A stretch of 64,000 bases of DNA, taken from Merluccius polli. Taxonomy: Eukaryota > Chordata > Actinopteri > Gadiformes > Merlucciidae. The notes below the pieces were generated by a model, which saw only the letters and a list, made by a program, of their open reading frames with translations, had not been told where the DNA came from and made no database searches. Each line of letters opens with the position of its first letter. Positions within the stretch are counted from its first letter, which is position 1. The stretch spans positions 5,001 to 69,000 of the forward strand of contig JAOPHQ010001775.1 in assembly GCA_030340625.1 (NCBI GenBank), given 5' to 3'. This document shows positions 43,560-57,300 of this stretch, one piece after another. A program made the translations under genes and the position numbers.

Positions 43560-44088
43560 GAGAATGCAGTGAAGGATCCTAGGACTGACGGCGCTGTCCG
43601 CATCTGTAAAAGTCTGCTGAGCTGCTTCTCCTACAGCTACAGACGTAAGAGGAGCTAAAGGCGGCACAAAGGGAACTGAAGCTCCCTCACTCAAGTTCAA
43701 CCAGGTGGGGAGGCCGTGATGGAGAGAGTCGTCCAGCAGAAGAGGGCCATTGCACATGTCCTGTCGGAGGACAGGAAGACCCGACACCTCGTCCCCGCGT
43801 GGCGGGACAGTGACGTACTGGAGGCCATTCATAAATCACTGCGCCCTCTAGTTGAGTTCACTGATGCGCTTTCCAGCGAGAAGTATGTCAGTGTCCATCT
43901 TGAAAGTGGATGATGATGATGTAGACCTGACAAGAGCCACCAAGACCAAAGTCCTGGACTACCTCAATGAAAAATAAAGCAGTGACCCACTGACACAGGA
44001 AGTGCTGCACATGGCCTCTGCTGCTGATCCTCGGTTCAAGCTGAGGTTCGTCGAGGAGGACAACGTGGCGGTGGTCATGGGAGTGTAC
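43560..44088 (+). pseudogene. hAT/ZBED-type transposase fragment before unit 4
   Basis: Counterpart of 26814-27335 with the same frameshift and stop. It is followed directly by the gypsy LTR. Confidence 0.78.
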
Positions 44089-44293
44089 TGTCCAGGGACT
44101 GTTTTATGTGTATGTCTACATGCGCAGTGATTAGCCCATCACAGAGGGTATCACATGGTGTTACGCGGCGGGATATGGGCGGTCGAGTTCCGGTCTGTCA
44201 AGCTGTCTGGCCGGTTCATCAGTTGACCTAATAAAACGTCTCAAGTATGGAGTAACGTCGTCCGTGTTGATTCATCAGGCAGTCACTTACACA
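44089..44293 (+). mobile_element. Gypsy-like LTR, unit 4
   Basis: 205 bp, almost identical to 3-207. The following leader carries the same 24-bp shortening as unit 1. Confidence 0.8.
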
Positions 44294-45590
44294 TGGTGTC
44301 AGAAGTAACGCAAGTAACCCTCCCGAAAACGTGGATTTCCCTCGACCGGAGCAGCGGCCGGAGTGGCGGCAACGGTTTCAGAGGTACCGTATGGCTACTA
44401 AGCTGAACCTGCAGACTGGAGATGTACAGGTTAGCACGCTGCTACATGCGCTAGGCGAGGAGGCCCAACACGTTGTCAACACTTTTGTGTTCGGGGGGAG
44501 AGGAAGCTGATGGCGACTATGAGACTGTGTTGGGAAAGCTAAATCACTGCTTTGTACCGAAAGTCAACGTTGTCCACGAAAGGTCTCGTTTTCACCTCGG
44601 AGGAGCGCAAAAGCAAAGCGACTCAGCCGAGGAACAGATTAGCACTACGAGCTAGCCGAGACCCGCCGGTTCGGTTCGGAGGAAATAGACAATATTGGGG
44701 ATAAACTATTCATCGGGATTCTGGACAAGGAACTGTGAGAGAAGCTGCAGTTGACAGCGGACCCAACGTTGGAAAGAGCAGTGGAGACAGTGAGACAGTC
44801 AGAGCGGGTTAAGGGGCTAAGTTAGCCAACAGGCTAGGGCTAGCGCGGCTGATGCTAGCTACCTCAGCGAAGTGGCGCGAAAAAAAACGCACGCGCAGCA
44901 GCAGCAGCAGCACAGAGGGGACAGAGACAGAGCGGCGGCAATGGAGGCGGAGAACCGACACCGTGCTGTGGGTGCGGTGAGGACCGCCCCGAGCGCACAC
45001 ACTGTGAGCTTGGGGTGAGCTAACCGCGTCGGAGCGGGAGGCCAGTCACGGTGGCGGACATTTCCGAGGAGGTGAAGTCAAAACAACGCACATCTACATC
45101 GCAGACTCCAATACGCCACGGACCGTAAAACTAAACGTCAGTGACACTCCTGTGAGCGTCGAGATGGACACCGGTGCGGACACCGGCGTGATGTCGGATG
45201 AAACCTACCGCAAGCTCAGACGCCTCAGTTAGCAGCAATGGCGCAGCTCTCCACAGCCCCGGAGGTCAGCTGACTGTTTAGGACTCTTCACTACTTTAAC
45301 AAAGTACAGAGGCCGGCAGTACGAGTTCACCATCCATGTGATCCAAACCGCTCACCGCTACCGGTCTCGGAGGCCCTCTCCAAAAGCGGAGCAGTGAAGA
45401 GACCCACCGTCGCCGGTTCTCCCGTATCCGCCGGTGTCCACCACCCGGAAACGGTCCTGTGCTCCTACAACTGCCAAGAGGACAGTAGAAAATGTCCCCT
45501 TGTAGTTGTAGGACAGCGAGCCGGAGTTGGAGGGGACCTGCAGGCCTGCAGGCTGTGGACCCGACCACATCATCCCACACTACATGGACT
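44294..45590 (+). pseudogene. Decayed gypsy-like gag-protease, unit 4
   Basis: Same relic as unit 1. A one-base loss near 45117 shifts the frame before the D-T-G protease motif, so even the short protease frame of the other units is broken here. Confidence 0.75.
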
Positions 45591-46456
45591 CTAACAACAG
45601 AAGTAATACTGCACACAATAAACGAGCTGTACAACACTATGCCCATAACTATACATGTTGGTGACGTCATTTCACCGCTCCGTGTATAACGTAGGAGAGC
45701 CGGAACAGGTGAAGTACAGGTGTAGCTGTAGATGTTATTGTTACAGTTTGCTCACAGCCATTATGGCAGTAGGGTCGACCACGGAGCCCTGTACCCGCAT
45801 GTTATTTACACAACAGGACAGTTAACCACAGAGATGGAATTGATGCATTATAATTTCATATGTCGACAATCAATGCAGTTTACCGTATCGGCAAACGGCG
45901 AGGCGCCTGGATCCGGAACCGTTTAGTTTGGATCCGCCGCCTCCCGTGGCACCGACAAATACATCGCCGAACAAAACCGACTGTTTGTGCAGAGTTCAAT
46001 GTTGTTATGTCTTGTTAGTCTTTATTCCCCATTTAAGTTCCTCAAAAACCTTGTGTTTGCATTTGCAATGTGTTTTTCGAAGTGTTTCAATGTTCAGGGT
46101 GGGAGAGGAGAGAGGGGGGGGGACGAGAGGTGTGCGCATGCGCCCACAAGCACGTTGCTGTTTTGTTTGCAAGTTTCTTTTCCGTTAATTTAACCGACAG
46201 TCAGATAATTGCTGCTTGTGAAAATATTGCAGTGTATTTTATTTTATTTTACATTCCGCATTCCTGCGGTGCAGTGTTACTGTTACCTCGTTCTGAAACA
46301 CAGATCATTGGCTGATGTCCAAACATCGTTGTTTAGGTTTCTTTTAGTCCAAGCAGCTCCGTAGGCAGCGGCTTCTCTTTGTTCCGTTACCTCCAACCCG
46401 TAATGAGCCGCCGGACCCCTCTGCGTTCCGGGACCACTTTACTGATTAACCACTGA

Positions 46457-46548
46457 GTACATATAGTACACTTATACACACAGTACAACCTTGGGCCCTA
46501 CAATACATAATATAGTACATATAGTACATTTATACACACAGTACAACC
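46457..46548. repeat. AT-rich roughly 60-bp minisatellite, unit 4
   Basis: About 1.6 copies, similar to unit 1. Confidence 0.7.
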
Positions 46549-46661
46549 CTGTAGCGAACTCCCATTGCTACTTTGCTGCGTTCGTTGTGTTTTTGGCGCC
46601 AGGGCAGTATGGCGCGGCACCGTGAGCAGCGGCCATTATTGCGCTTGGTGCTGATTTGACA

Positions 46662-46700
<39 letters not shown>

Positions 46701-46784
46701 AGGTAAATGTATGCTGATGCTGACCAGTCAACACAGGAAGACGCTCCAGGTAGTCGTGTCCATTTCCCGCCCCTCGGGTGTCAA

Positions 46785-47130
46785 GGCAACGCTATGCATC
46801 CTGGGTAAAGACAACGCTGTGCATCCTGGGTAAAGACAACGCTATGCATCCTGGGTAAAGACAACGCTATGCATCCTGGGTAAAGACAACGCTATGCATC
46901 CTGGGTAAAGACAACGCTATGCATCCTGGGTAAAGACAACGCTATGCATCCTGGGTAAAGACAACGCTGTGCATCCTGGGTAAAGACAACGCTATGCATC
47001 CTGGGTAAAGACAACGCTATGCATCCTGGGTAAAGACAACGCTATGCATCCTGGGTAAAGACAACGCTGTGCATCCTGGGTAAAGACAACGCTATGCATC
47101 CTGGGTAAAGACAACGCTATGCATCCTCGG
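46785..47130. repeat. 25-bp minisatellite, unit 4
   Basis: About 14 copies; a GTGCAT variant recurs every four or five units. Confidence 0.95.
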
Positions 47131-47287
47131 TAGTCGGATGTGTTCATACTTGTTGTGTTGTGATGGTCAGAATGTTCCAGACGAACTCCTGATGTGATTT
47201 CACTGATCCCATCACAATGAGTCTTTTAATGGTGATTTTATACCTGGCTTTATGTGTTTTGGTGAGCATGTTAATGCTCCCCATGGG

Positions 47288-47302
47288 TAGACAGACAGAC
47301 AT

Positions 47303-47393
<91 letters not shown>

Positions 47394-47411
47394 GGCAGAC
47401 AGACAGACAGA
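47288..47411. repeat. (CAGA)n microsatellite, unit 4
   Basis: A 124-bp tetranucleotide array next to the psmb8-like exon; only about 40 bp in unit 1. Confidence 0.93.
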
Positions 47412-47413
47412 AC

Positions 47414-47640
<227 letters not shown>

Positions 47641-47897
47641 ATAGCAGCTACTGTATAACTTGATGACTTTGGACCAGGAAATGCAAATAATTTGAAAGGT
47701 TTTGAATTGTCAGCAGTTACAGGAGCTGCACTCTTCTGTCACTCTGTCTGTCCATCATCCATTCATCATCCATTCATCATCCATTCATCATCCATTCATC
47801 AGGTCAGACTCTTGTTCTCAGAGTAAAACAGAAAGCTCTGGGGTTTGGCTGTCAGACATGTGATCTCAGGACGCTAGTGAGGAAGCTCATAACATAA

Positions 47898-47929
<32 letters not shown>

Positions 47930-47999
47930 ATAGCAGCTATAACTTGATGACTTAATAATTTGAAAGGTTGTGAGTTGTCAGCAGTAACAGGAGCTGGAC

Positions 48000-48991
48000 T
48001 AGGGTTGCCAACTCCCTGAAAAATAAAAAAGGGACACCTCATTGGCCGGCCGACCCGATTGCCTTCACCCTTCCTGGCGTGGTGAATTTTTTTAGCCCCT
48101 TTTTTTGTGAGTGCAAAACATTTTTTTAGCCCCTATCTTAATGGGTGTCATAGTGGAGAACATGTGATGCGGTGCCCTATAAGGGGCCCTTACAATGGTC
48201 TAAACTTGACGTTCCCTATGGGGGCCCTTACAATGGTCTAAACTTGACGTTCCCTATGGGGGCCCTTCCAGTGGGAAAGGGGGCCGTTATGAAGTGCCCT
48301 CTATGCCGCCGCTACGTCACAGTGTCCCAAAGGGTGGTGCCCTTTCCAGTAGAGACAATGGGATGCAGTGCTGTGAGAAAACATGATGAATGCCCAAATA
48401 GGTTCTAATCCCCTCTGATGGAGAAGTGGATAACATGTGATGCTGCGAGAGGCAGCGCTTTGAAACGTTGGGTCCAAAGCTGCAACAGTGAGGAGATGAG
48501 GATAAAGGTCCTCTCACTGCTAGCGATGTCCTGGCTTGTCTCGCAGAGAGAGAATAGAGAGAGAGACAGACAGAGAGAGATAGACAGACAGACAGATTGA
48601 GACAGAGACAGACAGACATTAGAACAGCATCGTTCAGATTCCTTAAACCCGTCTGTCCAGTTGTAGAGTGATACCGGGTTCGGTCATCAACATCGGACGT
48701 GTGTACGTTTGTCTTCTTTTCAGTTCAGTTGATCACATCCTAAGTGTGTCGGGTTGATCTGGTCCTCCATGGAGACTCTTCTCTCAGGATAGACTCCCAT
48801 GTAACTAACATCTAACCCTACCTGACCCCTGGTCCCATACGGTCCTCTAGCCACACATTATACTGTAGATGGTACATGGACGCCCAGATAGGCTGTCTGG
48901 ACTATGGATGCTGGACTAGAGGCTACTGAAGTGATATGCAGTGCGCCTGGTGCCTAAAATTCAACACCATGTAGACAGGATGAGAGAATGA

Positions 48992-49072
<81 letters not shown>

Positions 49073-49368
49073 TATCACCTCTGCTGCTGTTAAAGCTTGA
49101 GAGTTGCTTGTGAAATAAACATTTTAAAGGTTTATAGTTTCCTGTGTTTTTATCATAGAGGTGTGGTTATACTTTTAATCTGGATCGCCTGATAACATAA
49201 TGTTATTATCACCTAATCTTAATGAACCACGTCCACGTGATCGCGTGGCGGCGAGATCAGAGAGTGTCGCAACTCTCTCTTTCAGTGGCTCTGGGCCTGG
49301 AAACAAGTTTACCGTAAATGTTCATATAAAGCGCCCTGTTACTTTTCAAGGGACGGTTGGCAACCCTA
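48000..49368. mobile_element. Non-autonomous hAT-like element, unit 4
   Basis: TIRs TAGGGTTGCCAAC / GTTGGCAACCCTA with intact 8-bp duplication AGCTGGAC (47992-47999 and 49369-49376). The 38-bp minisatellite is reduced to about two units. Confidence 0.88.
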
Positions 49369-49529
49369 AGCTGGACTCTTCTGTCACTCTGTCTGTCCAT
49401 CATCCATTCATCATCCATTCATCATCCATTCATCAGGTCAGACTCTTGTTCTCAGAGTAAAACAGAAAGCTCTGGGGTTTGGCTGTCAGACATGTGATCT
49501 CAGGACGCTAATGAGGAAGCTCATAACAT

Positions 49530-49577
<48 letters not shown>

Positions 49578-49708
49578 TAATGTCTGTTTAGGCTCAATAT
49601 CGCATGAACTCGACGCAAATGAATCAAAAGTGACGCTAAAGATGACTCCTATAACTGCGTGTTCGTGTACTTCGGTTATTTTCACCTGACCGTCGTGGTT
49701 CCGCTTCA

Positions 49709-49775
49709 CCTGGAAACTGATGACGCTGCAGCCTTCCTGGGTTTCTATTGGCTGAGGCCGTCCCTATATGTGCTG
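49709..49775 (+). promoter_or_regulatory. Class I promoter with X1/X2 and Y boxes, copy 4
   Basis: X1/X2-like 49709-49726 and inverted CCAAT 49747-49751, with a TATA-like TATATG as in copy 1. Confidence 0.65.
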
Positions 49776-49861
49776 TGCGGTAGTGTTGTTGTGCTCAGAC
49801 AGCAGCAGCCCGCTGCTCCACCACGTCTCCTCATCAGGTGTGTTGCTGTGGAGACGGCAGG

Positions 49862-50369
49862 ATGAAGGCAGGAGGACTAGTCGTGCTGCTGGGACTCTGT
49901 CACGGTGTCTCTTCAGGTGAGACTGCTTCACAGTCTGTCTTCTGGGTCACAACTGTCTTCGGTTCCTGAAGACACTCGGGTTTTTACTGGCCTTATATTT
50001 CCTGCGTCATCGGAAAATGCGTTTGGTGTGCGGTCTCAAATGTGGCCAATGAATCCACAAGAGGATTCATAACGGACTTGTTCCACTATTTAAACCATTT
50101 TATGAGAAATGATTTTGCGTTGTGTTCCGACCGACTTTATTTTTGGGTCCGAAGTGACGAAACGAAACTGAAAGTTATTATGAAAGTTACCGTAAATTAT
50201 GATCGGTACTGACGGACATTAACGTCCAGTTCACAGCCGATTCATGTCTAGTTTTTAATTTTTAATCAAGTATTTCATTAACACTCAGATATGTTTCATT
50301 CGCAGCTATTTCAGGACCACATTCATATTGTTGGATTATACTGAACTTGAACTATTTTCAATTCATATG

Positions 50370-50432
<63 letters not shown>

Positions 50433-50860
50433 CAATACAATACGAGTGTTTGACAAGAAAAGCATTACACATTAAATGTTCACCTTATCAACAGAAGACA
50501 CATTTAATCTCACTATAAATCATTCTGGATTTCAAATCCTTAACAACGTAAATATGTATTTAATAAAAATGCGCAGGTGAATTAAGGAATATACTGATAG
50601 GGTAAGAATGAAACATTGAGTTGAAATGATGTCAAATCACTGATAGTATGCAAGATTAAAATGAAGCTGTTTGTGTTTTAGTTGAAGCGTTTGGACGGGC
50701 AGCGTTGTACTGTAACCTGTTGACATGTCAATAAAGTTAAAACAAAACCTCCCGAAATACCTGTAGCCAGGGGGCGGGGCTACATACTGGGAGGGGGCGG
50801 GGCTACATGCTGGGAGGAGCCATGTGCCTGTCTCTCTGACTGTGATGTACAGTATTAACC

Positions 50861-50910
<50 letters not shown>

Positions 50911-51187
50911 CAGTGATTCACTCTCTGAAGTATTTCTACACGGCGTCGTCTGGAGTCTCAAACTTCCCAGAGTATGTGGGTGTTGGGATGGTGGATGAAC
51001 TTCAGTTTATTCACTATGACAGCAACAGCCAGAAAGCAGAATTCAAACAGTCCTGGATGGACCAGTTCACCAGAGATAACCCACAATACCTGGAGAGGCA
51101 AACTGGATACTATCTGAGTGCCCAGCAGATCAACAAAAACAACATTGAGACTCTGAAGCGGCGCTTCAACCAGACAGGAGGTATGTT

Positions 51188-51253
<66 letters not shown>

Positions 51254-54200
51254 CTGACATCCCATAATACTCCTAGAGCAGCACTCCCACACAGAGCAGC
51301 AGTGTCCTGGTGAGACAGTCAGCAGAATATTATGGGATGGATCAGGTGATGCAGCAGCTTCAGGAGACCTGTAGTGGTTTATTACACAGTAATACTGCAG
51401 TACATCATCCTTTATATACAGTGTTACCTTTACACTACTTCATCACTACTCATATTATGGGATGCTCAACAGGAGTTCACCTGCAGGCAGACAGGTAACC
51501 TACAGACAGGTAACCTACAGACAGGCAGTTAATCTACAGACAGAGAGTTAAACTCCAGACAGACAATTAACATACAGACACAGAGTTAATTTACAGACAG
51601 TTAACCTACAGACATACATTTAATCTACAGACAGTTAACCTCCAGACAGACAGTTAATCTACAGACAGACAGTTAACCTACAGACAAACAGTTAATCTTC
51701 AGTTAGTCTATGGACAGTTAAACTACAGACAGTTAACCTACAGACAAACTGTTAAGCTACAGACATATAACCTACAGACAGGTAACCTACAGACAGACAG
51801 TAAACCTACAGAAATGTAACCTACAGACAGTTAACCTCCAGACAGACAGTTAATCTCCGGACACAATTAATCTACCTACAGACAGACAGTTAATGTACAG
51901 ACAGTTAACTTACAGACAGTTAACCTCCAGACAGATAGTTAATCGACAGACAGTTAACCTACAGACAGTTAACCTACGGACAGACAGTTAATCTACAGAC
52001 AGTTAACCTACAGACGGTGAATCTACAGACAGACAGTATACCTCCAAACAGTTAATATACAGATGGACAGTTAACCTCCGGACAGACAGTTACAGACAGT
52101 TTACCTACAGACAGTAAACCTAAAGACAGACAGTTAACCTACAGACAGAGAGTTAACCTCCAGGTAGACAGTTAATCTACAGACAGTTAACCTACAGACA
52201 GGTAACCTACAGACATGTAACCTACAGACAGTTAACCTACAGACAGACATTTAATCTACAGACAGTTTACTTTGAGACAGATAGGTAACCTACAGACAGA
52301 CAGTTAATCTACAGACAGTTAACTTCCAGACACACAGTTAACCAACAGACAGATATCCTACAGACAAACACTTAACCTACAAACATTTAACCTACAGACA
52401 GTTAACCTCTGGACACAGTTATTCTACCTACAGACAATTAACCTCCAGACAGACAGTTAACCTACAGACCGACAGTTAACGTACAGACAGTTAACTTATG
52501 GACAGTTAATTTCCATACACACAGTTAATCTACAGACAAAGAGTTAACCTCCAGACAGACAGGTAACTTACAGACAGAGAGTTAACCTACAGACAGACAG
52601 TTAACCTCTGGACATAGTTAATCTACCTACAGACAGTTAACCTACAGACAGTTAACTTTCATACAGAAAGTTAACCGACAGACAGACAGTTCACGTACAG
52701 ACAGACAGGCAACCTAGAGACATGTAATCTACAGACAGTTAACCTACCGACATGTAACCTACAGACAGACATTGAATCTATAGACAGTTAACCTACAGAC
52801 AGATAGGTAAGCTACAGATAAACAGTTAATCTACAGACAGTTAACCTCCAGACACACAGTTAACCTACAGACAGACAGGTAACAGACATTTAACTTACAG
52901 ACAGTTATCCTACAGACAGACAGTTAACCTCTGGACACAGTTAATCTTCCTACAGACAGTTAACCTACAGACAGACAGTTAATCTACAGACAGTTAACTT
53001 CCAGACACAAAGTTAACCTACAGACAGATATCCTACAGACAAACACTTAACCTACAAACATTTAACCTACAGACAGTTAACCTCTGGACACAGTTATTCT
53101 ACCTACAGACAATTAACCTCCAGACAGACAGTTAACCTACAGACCGACAGTTAACGTACAGACAGTTAACTTATGGACAGTTAATTTCCATACACACAGT
53201 TAATCTACAGACAAACAGTTAACCTCCAGACAGACAGGTAACTTACAGACAGAGAGTTAACCTACAGACAGACAGTTAACCTCTGGACATAGTTAATCTA
53301 CCTACAGACAGTTAACCTACAGACAGTTAACATTCAGACAGAAAGTTAACCGACAGACAGACAGTTCACGTACAGACAGACAGGCAACCTAGAGACATGT
53401 AATCTACAGACAGTTAACCTACCGACATGTAACCTACAGACAGACATTGAATCTATAGACAATTAACCTACAGACAGATAGGTAAGCTACAGATAAACAG
53501 TTAATCTACAGACAGTTAACCTCCAGACACACAGTTAACCTACAGACAGACAGGTAACAGACATTTAACTTACAGACAGTTATCCTACAGACAGACAGTT
53601 AACCTCTGGACACAGTTAATCTTCCTACAGACAGTTAACCTACAGACAGACAGTTGACCTATGGACAGTTAACCTCCAGACAGACAGTTCATCTACAGAG
53701 AGGTAACCTACAGACAGTTAACCTACAGACAGACAGCTAATCTACAGACAGTGAGCATCCATACAGACAGTTAATCTACAGACAGTTAACCTACAGACAG
53801 ACAGTTAACCTAAAGACAGACAGGTAACCTACAGACAGACAGTTAACCTATAGACAGTTAGCCTCCAGACAGACAGTTAATCTATAGATAGTTAACCTAC
53901 AGACAGGTAACCTACAGACAGACAGGTAACCTACAGATAGACAGTTAACCTATAGACAGGCAGTTAACCTACAGACAGACAGGTACCCTACAGACAGACA
54001 GTTAACCTATAGACAGTTAGCCTCCAGATAGACAGTTAATCTATAGACAGTTAACCTACAGACTGTTAACATACAGAGAGACTGGTAACCTACAGACAGA
54101 CAGTTAACCTACAGACAGACAGGTAACCTACAGACAGACAGTTAACTAACAGACAGTTAGCCTCCAGAGAAACAGTTATTCTACAGACGGTTAACCTACA

Positions 54201-54467
54201 GACAGGTGACCTACAGACAGTTAACCTAAAGACAGACAGGTAACCTATAGACAGTTAGCCTCCAGACAGACAGTTAATCCATAGACAGTTAACCTACAGA
54301 CAGACAGGTAACCTACAGACAGACAGTTAACTTACAGACAGTCAACCTACAGACAGGCAGTTAAACTACAGACAGACAGGTAACCTACAGACAGACAGCT
54401 AACCTACAGACAGTTAGTCTCCATACAGACAGTTTATACAGACAGTTAACCTACAGACAGACAGTTA

Positions 54468-54532
<65 letters not shown>

Positions 54533-55468
54533 GTGTCCACATGGTTCAGAGGATGGATGGTTGTGAGTGGGATGATGAGGATGATACCACTGATGGTTAT
54601 CAACAGTTTGGTTATGATGGGGAGGACTTCATAGTGTTGGACCTGAAGAACCTGAGATGGATCGCTCCAACACCACAGGCTTTCATCACCAAACTGAAAT
54701 GGGATCAGGATAGAGCTGATTTAGAATACCTGAAGAACTACTACAACAAGGAGTGTGTTGACTGGCTGAAGAAGTACCTGGACTATGGGAAGAGCACTCT
54801 GCAGAGAACAGGTAGTCACACGACCCGGTGGGCCCAGGTACTAGGCTTGCCGCGGTAGTCGGTGTTACCGGGGTAACGCGGTGTTCGGACATACGCCGAT
54901 GACATCACTTGTTGAATAGAAACAAAACCCATTTGGTTATTTTCCGCGTTGTTTGTTTGCTTGTTTGTTTCTTTAACGGGGACAGCGCCGGGACGCGCCC
55001 AGAAAAGCGCATTTTGGCCGAATCCCTTCAGTTAAGAACGGCTCCTTCATTTGATTTGACTCAACCGCCGCCGTCGGAAAGACGCCTGGACAGGCGATGC
55101 CGTCTGTTTGATTTCCTTTTAACAGCCGACTTTGTTTCTCACTGTCAAAATAAACATTTCCTTTATTTGATTTATTCCAAAACGTTTGGAAATGTTAAAT
55201 CTTTGTTCTGAAATTAGTGACGATTATGACCACGACCCTCCCTACATATGTACTGTTTACTGTTACTACTGACACTTAAGTACAGTTTAACCCAGAGAAA
55301 TACTGTTGATACTTAAGTACAGTTTAACCCACAGAAATACTGTTGACACTTAAGTACAGTTTAACCCACAGAAATACTGTTGATACTTAAGTACAGTTTA
55401 ACCCAGAGAAATACTTTTGATACTTAAGTACATTTTATTTGAGCTACTTTCTGACTTTCTTACGGATG

Positions 55469-55506
<38 letters not shown>

Positions 55507-56645
55507 CCCCCCCCCCCCCCCCCCAGAGCGTCCTGAGGTGTCTCTCCTCCAGAGGAGCCCCTCCTCCCCAGTGGTGTGCCATGCTACAGGCTTCTACCCT
55601 GACAGGGTGGTGGTGTTCTGGAAGAGAGACGGCGATGAGCTTTATGAGCATGTGGACCATGGGGAGGTCCTCCCCAACCCCGACGGGACCTTCCAGGTCA
55701 GCGTGGACCTGGACCTGGCGTCGGTCCCACGGGAGGACTGGCGGAGGTACGAGTGTGTGGTCCAGCTGAAAGGCATCGAGGACATCTCTACCCGACTGGA
55801 CCCGGCCCTCGTCAGGACCAACTGGGGAAAGACCGGCCCTGGAAGGGATGGAGGTAGGAACACCTGTCTCACCACCTCCACCTGACCTCATCACAACCAC
55901 TGGTCTACCTGGACACACCTGAAGCCACGTGGTAAACACACCGGACCACGTTGGTGGACCACGTTGGATTGTGGGTAAATGAGTCGTACTGAGAGGACAA
56001 GGCTAGGATCAGTGTCAGCAGCAGGTCACATGACCCTGAACTCCAGGAGATTCTGAATATATATATCATGTGTGTAGCAGCATGTGTCTGTTCACTGACC
56101 TGCAGATATGTGGTGAAGTGATGGAAGGACTGTCCAACACGGAGTATTATCACACACCTCATTTTCTTTTCTTGGTTTACCTGAAGGGGTCAAGAATGAC
56201 ATCACCACCCCCATCATCATCGCTGTTCTCATCCTCGCTGCTGTTGCTGCTGTTGGTGTTGCTGGAGTCTTTGTGTACAAGAAGAGGAGCGGTGAGTGAA
56301 TCACACTATCATCTGATTGGTAGACGTATAATAACATTAGGATGTTTACCACACTATCATCTGATTGGTAGACGTATAATAACATTAGGATGTTTACCAC
56401 ACTATCATCTGATTGGTAGACGTATAATAACATTAGGATGTTTACCACACTATCATCTGATTGGTAGACATATAATAACATTAGGATGTTTACCACACTA
56501 TCATCTGATTGGTAGACGTATAATAACATTAGGATGTTTACCACTGTTACACACTCATCATTTCTCTTCATCCTTAGGTTCAGCCAAACACCGACTCGCT
56601 GGTGAGTTCAATGTGTTTTTACTGCAGTCCTGCTCTTATGATTAA

Positions 56646-56688
<43 letters not shown>

Positions 56689-56713
56689 GATGCTACTACT
56701 ACTACTACTACTT

Positions 56714-56748
<35 letters not shown>

Positions 56749-56752
56749 GATG

Positions 56753-56790
<38 letters not shown>

Positions 56791-57037
56791 GCTACTACTA
56801 CTACTACTTCTACTACTACTACTACTACTACTACTACCACTACTACTACTACTGATGCTACTAGTACTACTACTACTACCACTACCACTACTACTACTGC
56901 TAGTACTACTACTACTACTACTGATGCTACTACTACTACTACTACTGCTAGTACTACTACTACTACTACTACTGATGCTACTACTACTACTGATGCTACT
57001 ACTACTACTACTACTTCTACTACCACTACTACTATTA

Positions 57038-57069
<32 letters not shown>

Positions 57070-57101
57070 TTATACTACTGCTACTACTACTAGTACTACT
57101 G

Positions 57102-57134
<33 letters not shown>

Positions 57135-57300
57135 TGTTGATCTAGATACATGGAGCTCACTGGACTATACAGCTCTGTTGGTCCAGATAACTTCATGACT
57201 TCTCCTCCTCACGTTCTGCTACTTACCAGGTTCTCACAGCAGCTCTGGGAACAGTGAGGAACAGAGTCCAGCTCCTGAGGCCCAACCTCTCAACACATAG
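49862..57300 (+). CDS. MHC class I alpha chain, U-lineage type, copy 4 (classical-like)
   Basis: Exons 49862-49916, 50914-51180, 54533-54811, 55527-55853, 56187-56291, 56578-56601 and 57230-57300, 375 residues, all splice sites intact. This copy has Y7, Y59, R84, T142, K145, W146, Y159 and Y171, the complete set of conserved residues that hold peptide ends in non-mammalian classical class I (HLA numbering T143, K146, W147). N86-Q-T and C100-C164 are present. Other differences are in the groove: Y21 and G23, Q63, the YYLSAQQINKN stretch at about 66-76 and D98. Alpha-3 has S for R near its start (QRSPSS) and FWKRDG. It is the best candidate for a functional peptide-presenting gene in the window; polymorphism cannot be judged from one sequence. 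Confidence 0.94.
50376..50431. repeat. (TA)n microsatellite in intron 1, copy 4
   Basis: About 56 bp of pure TA where other copies have AGATATTTATATT; private expansion. Confidence 0.95.
50771..50820. repeat. GC-box minisatellite in intron 1, copy 4
   Basis: Two units, the second shortened. Confidence 0.8.
51483..54470. repeat. Intron 2 ACAGTTAACCTACAG-type satellite, unit 4
   Basis: About 3.0 kb, the only uninterrupted array of the four. It contains a direct duplication with a 675-bp offset (for example CTCTGGACACAGTTATTC at 52407 and 53082). Confidence 0.92.
56302..56541. repeat. 48-bp minisatellite in intron 5, copy 4
   Basis: Five 48-bp units; the fourth has ACATAT for ACGTAT. Confidence 0.95.
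56646..57133. repeat. (ACT)n array in intron 6, copy 4
   Basis: 488 bp with a private GATGCT interruption recurring about every 50-100 bp. Confidence 0.95.

Larger units (their letters stand above)
27336..44088 (+). repeat. Tandem unit 3 of the class I array
   Basis: The longest unit, about 16.8 kb. The gypsy LTR and first part of gag are deleted at its start (junction near 27340-27355), and the psmb8-like internal exon is deleted near 30970. Private insertions: solo LTR 29562-29805, Harbinger-like element 42129-43400 and a 74-bp perfect palindrome at 28873-28946. CA runs: 30970-30992, 31263-31286, 32726-32815 and 34404-34472. Confidence 0.93.
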
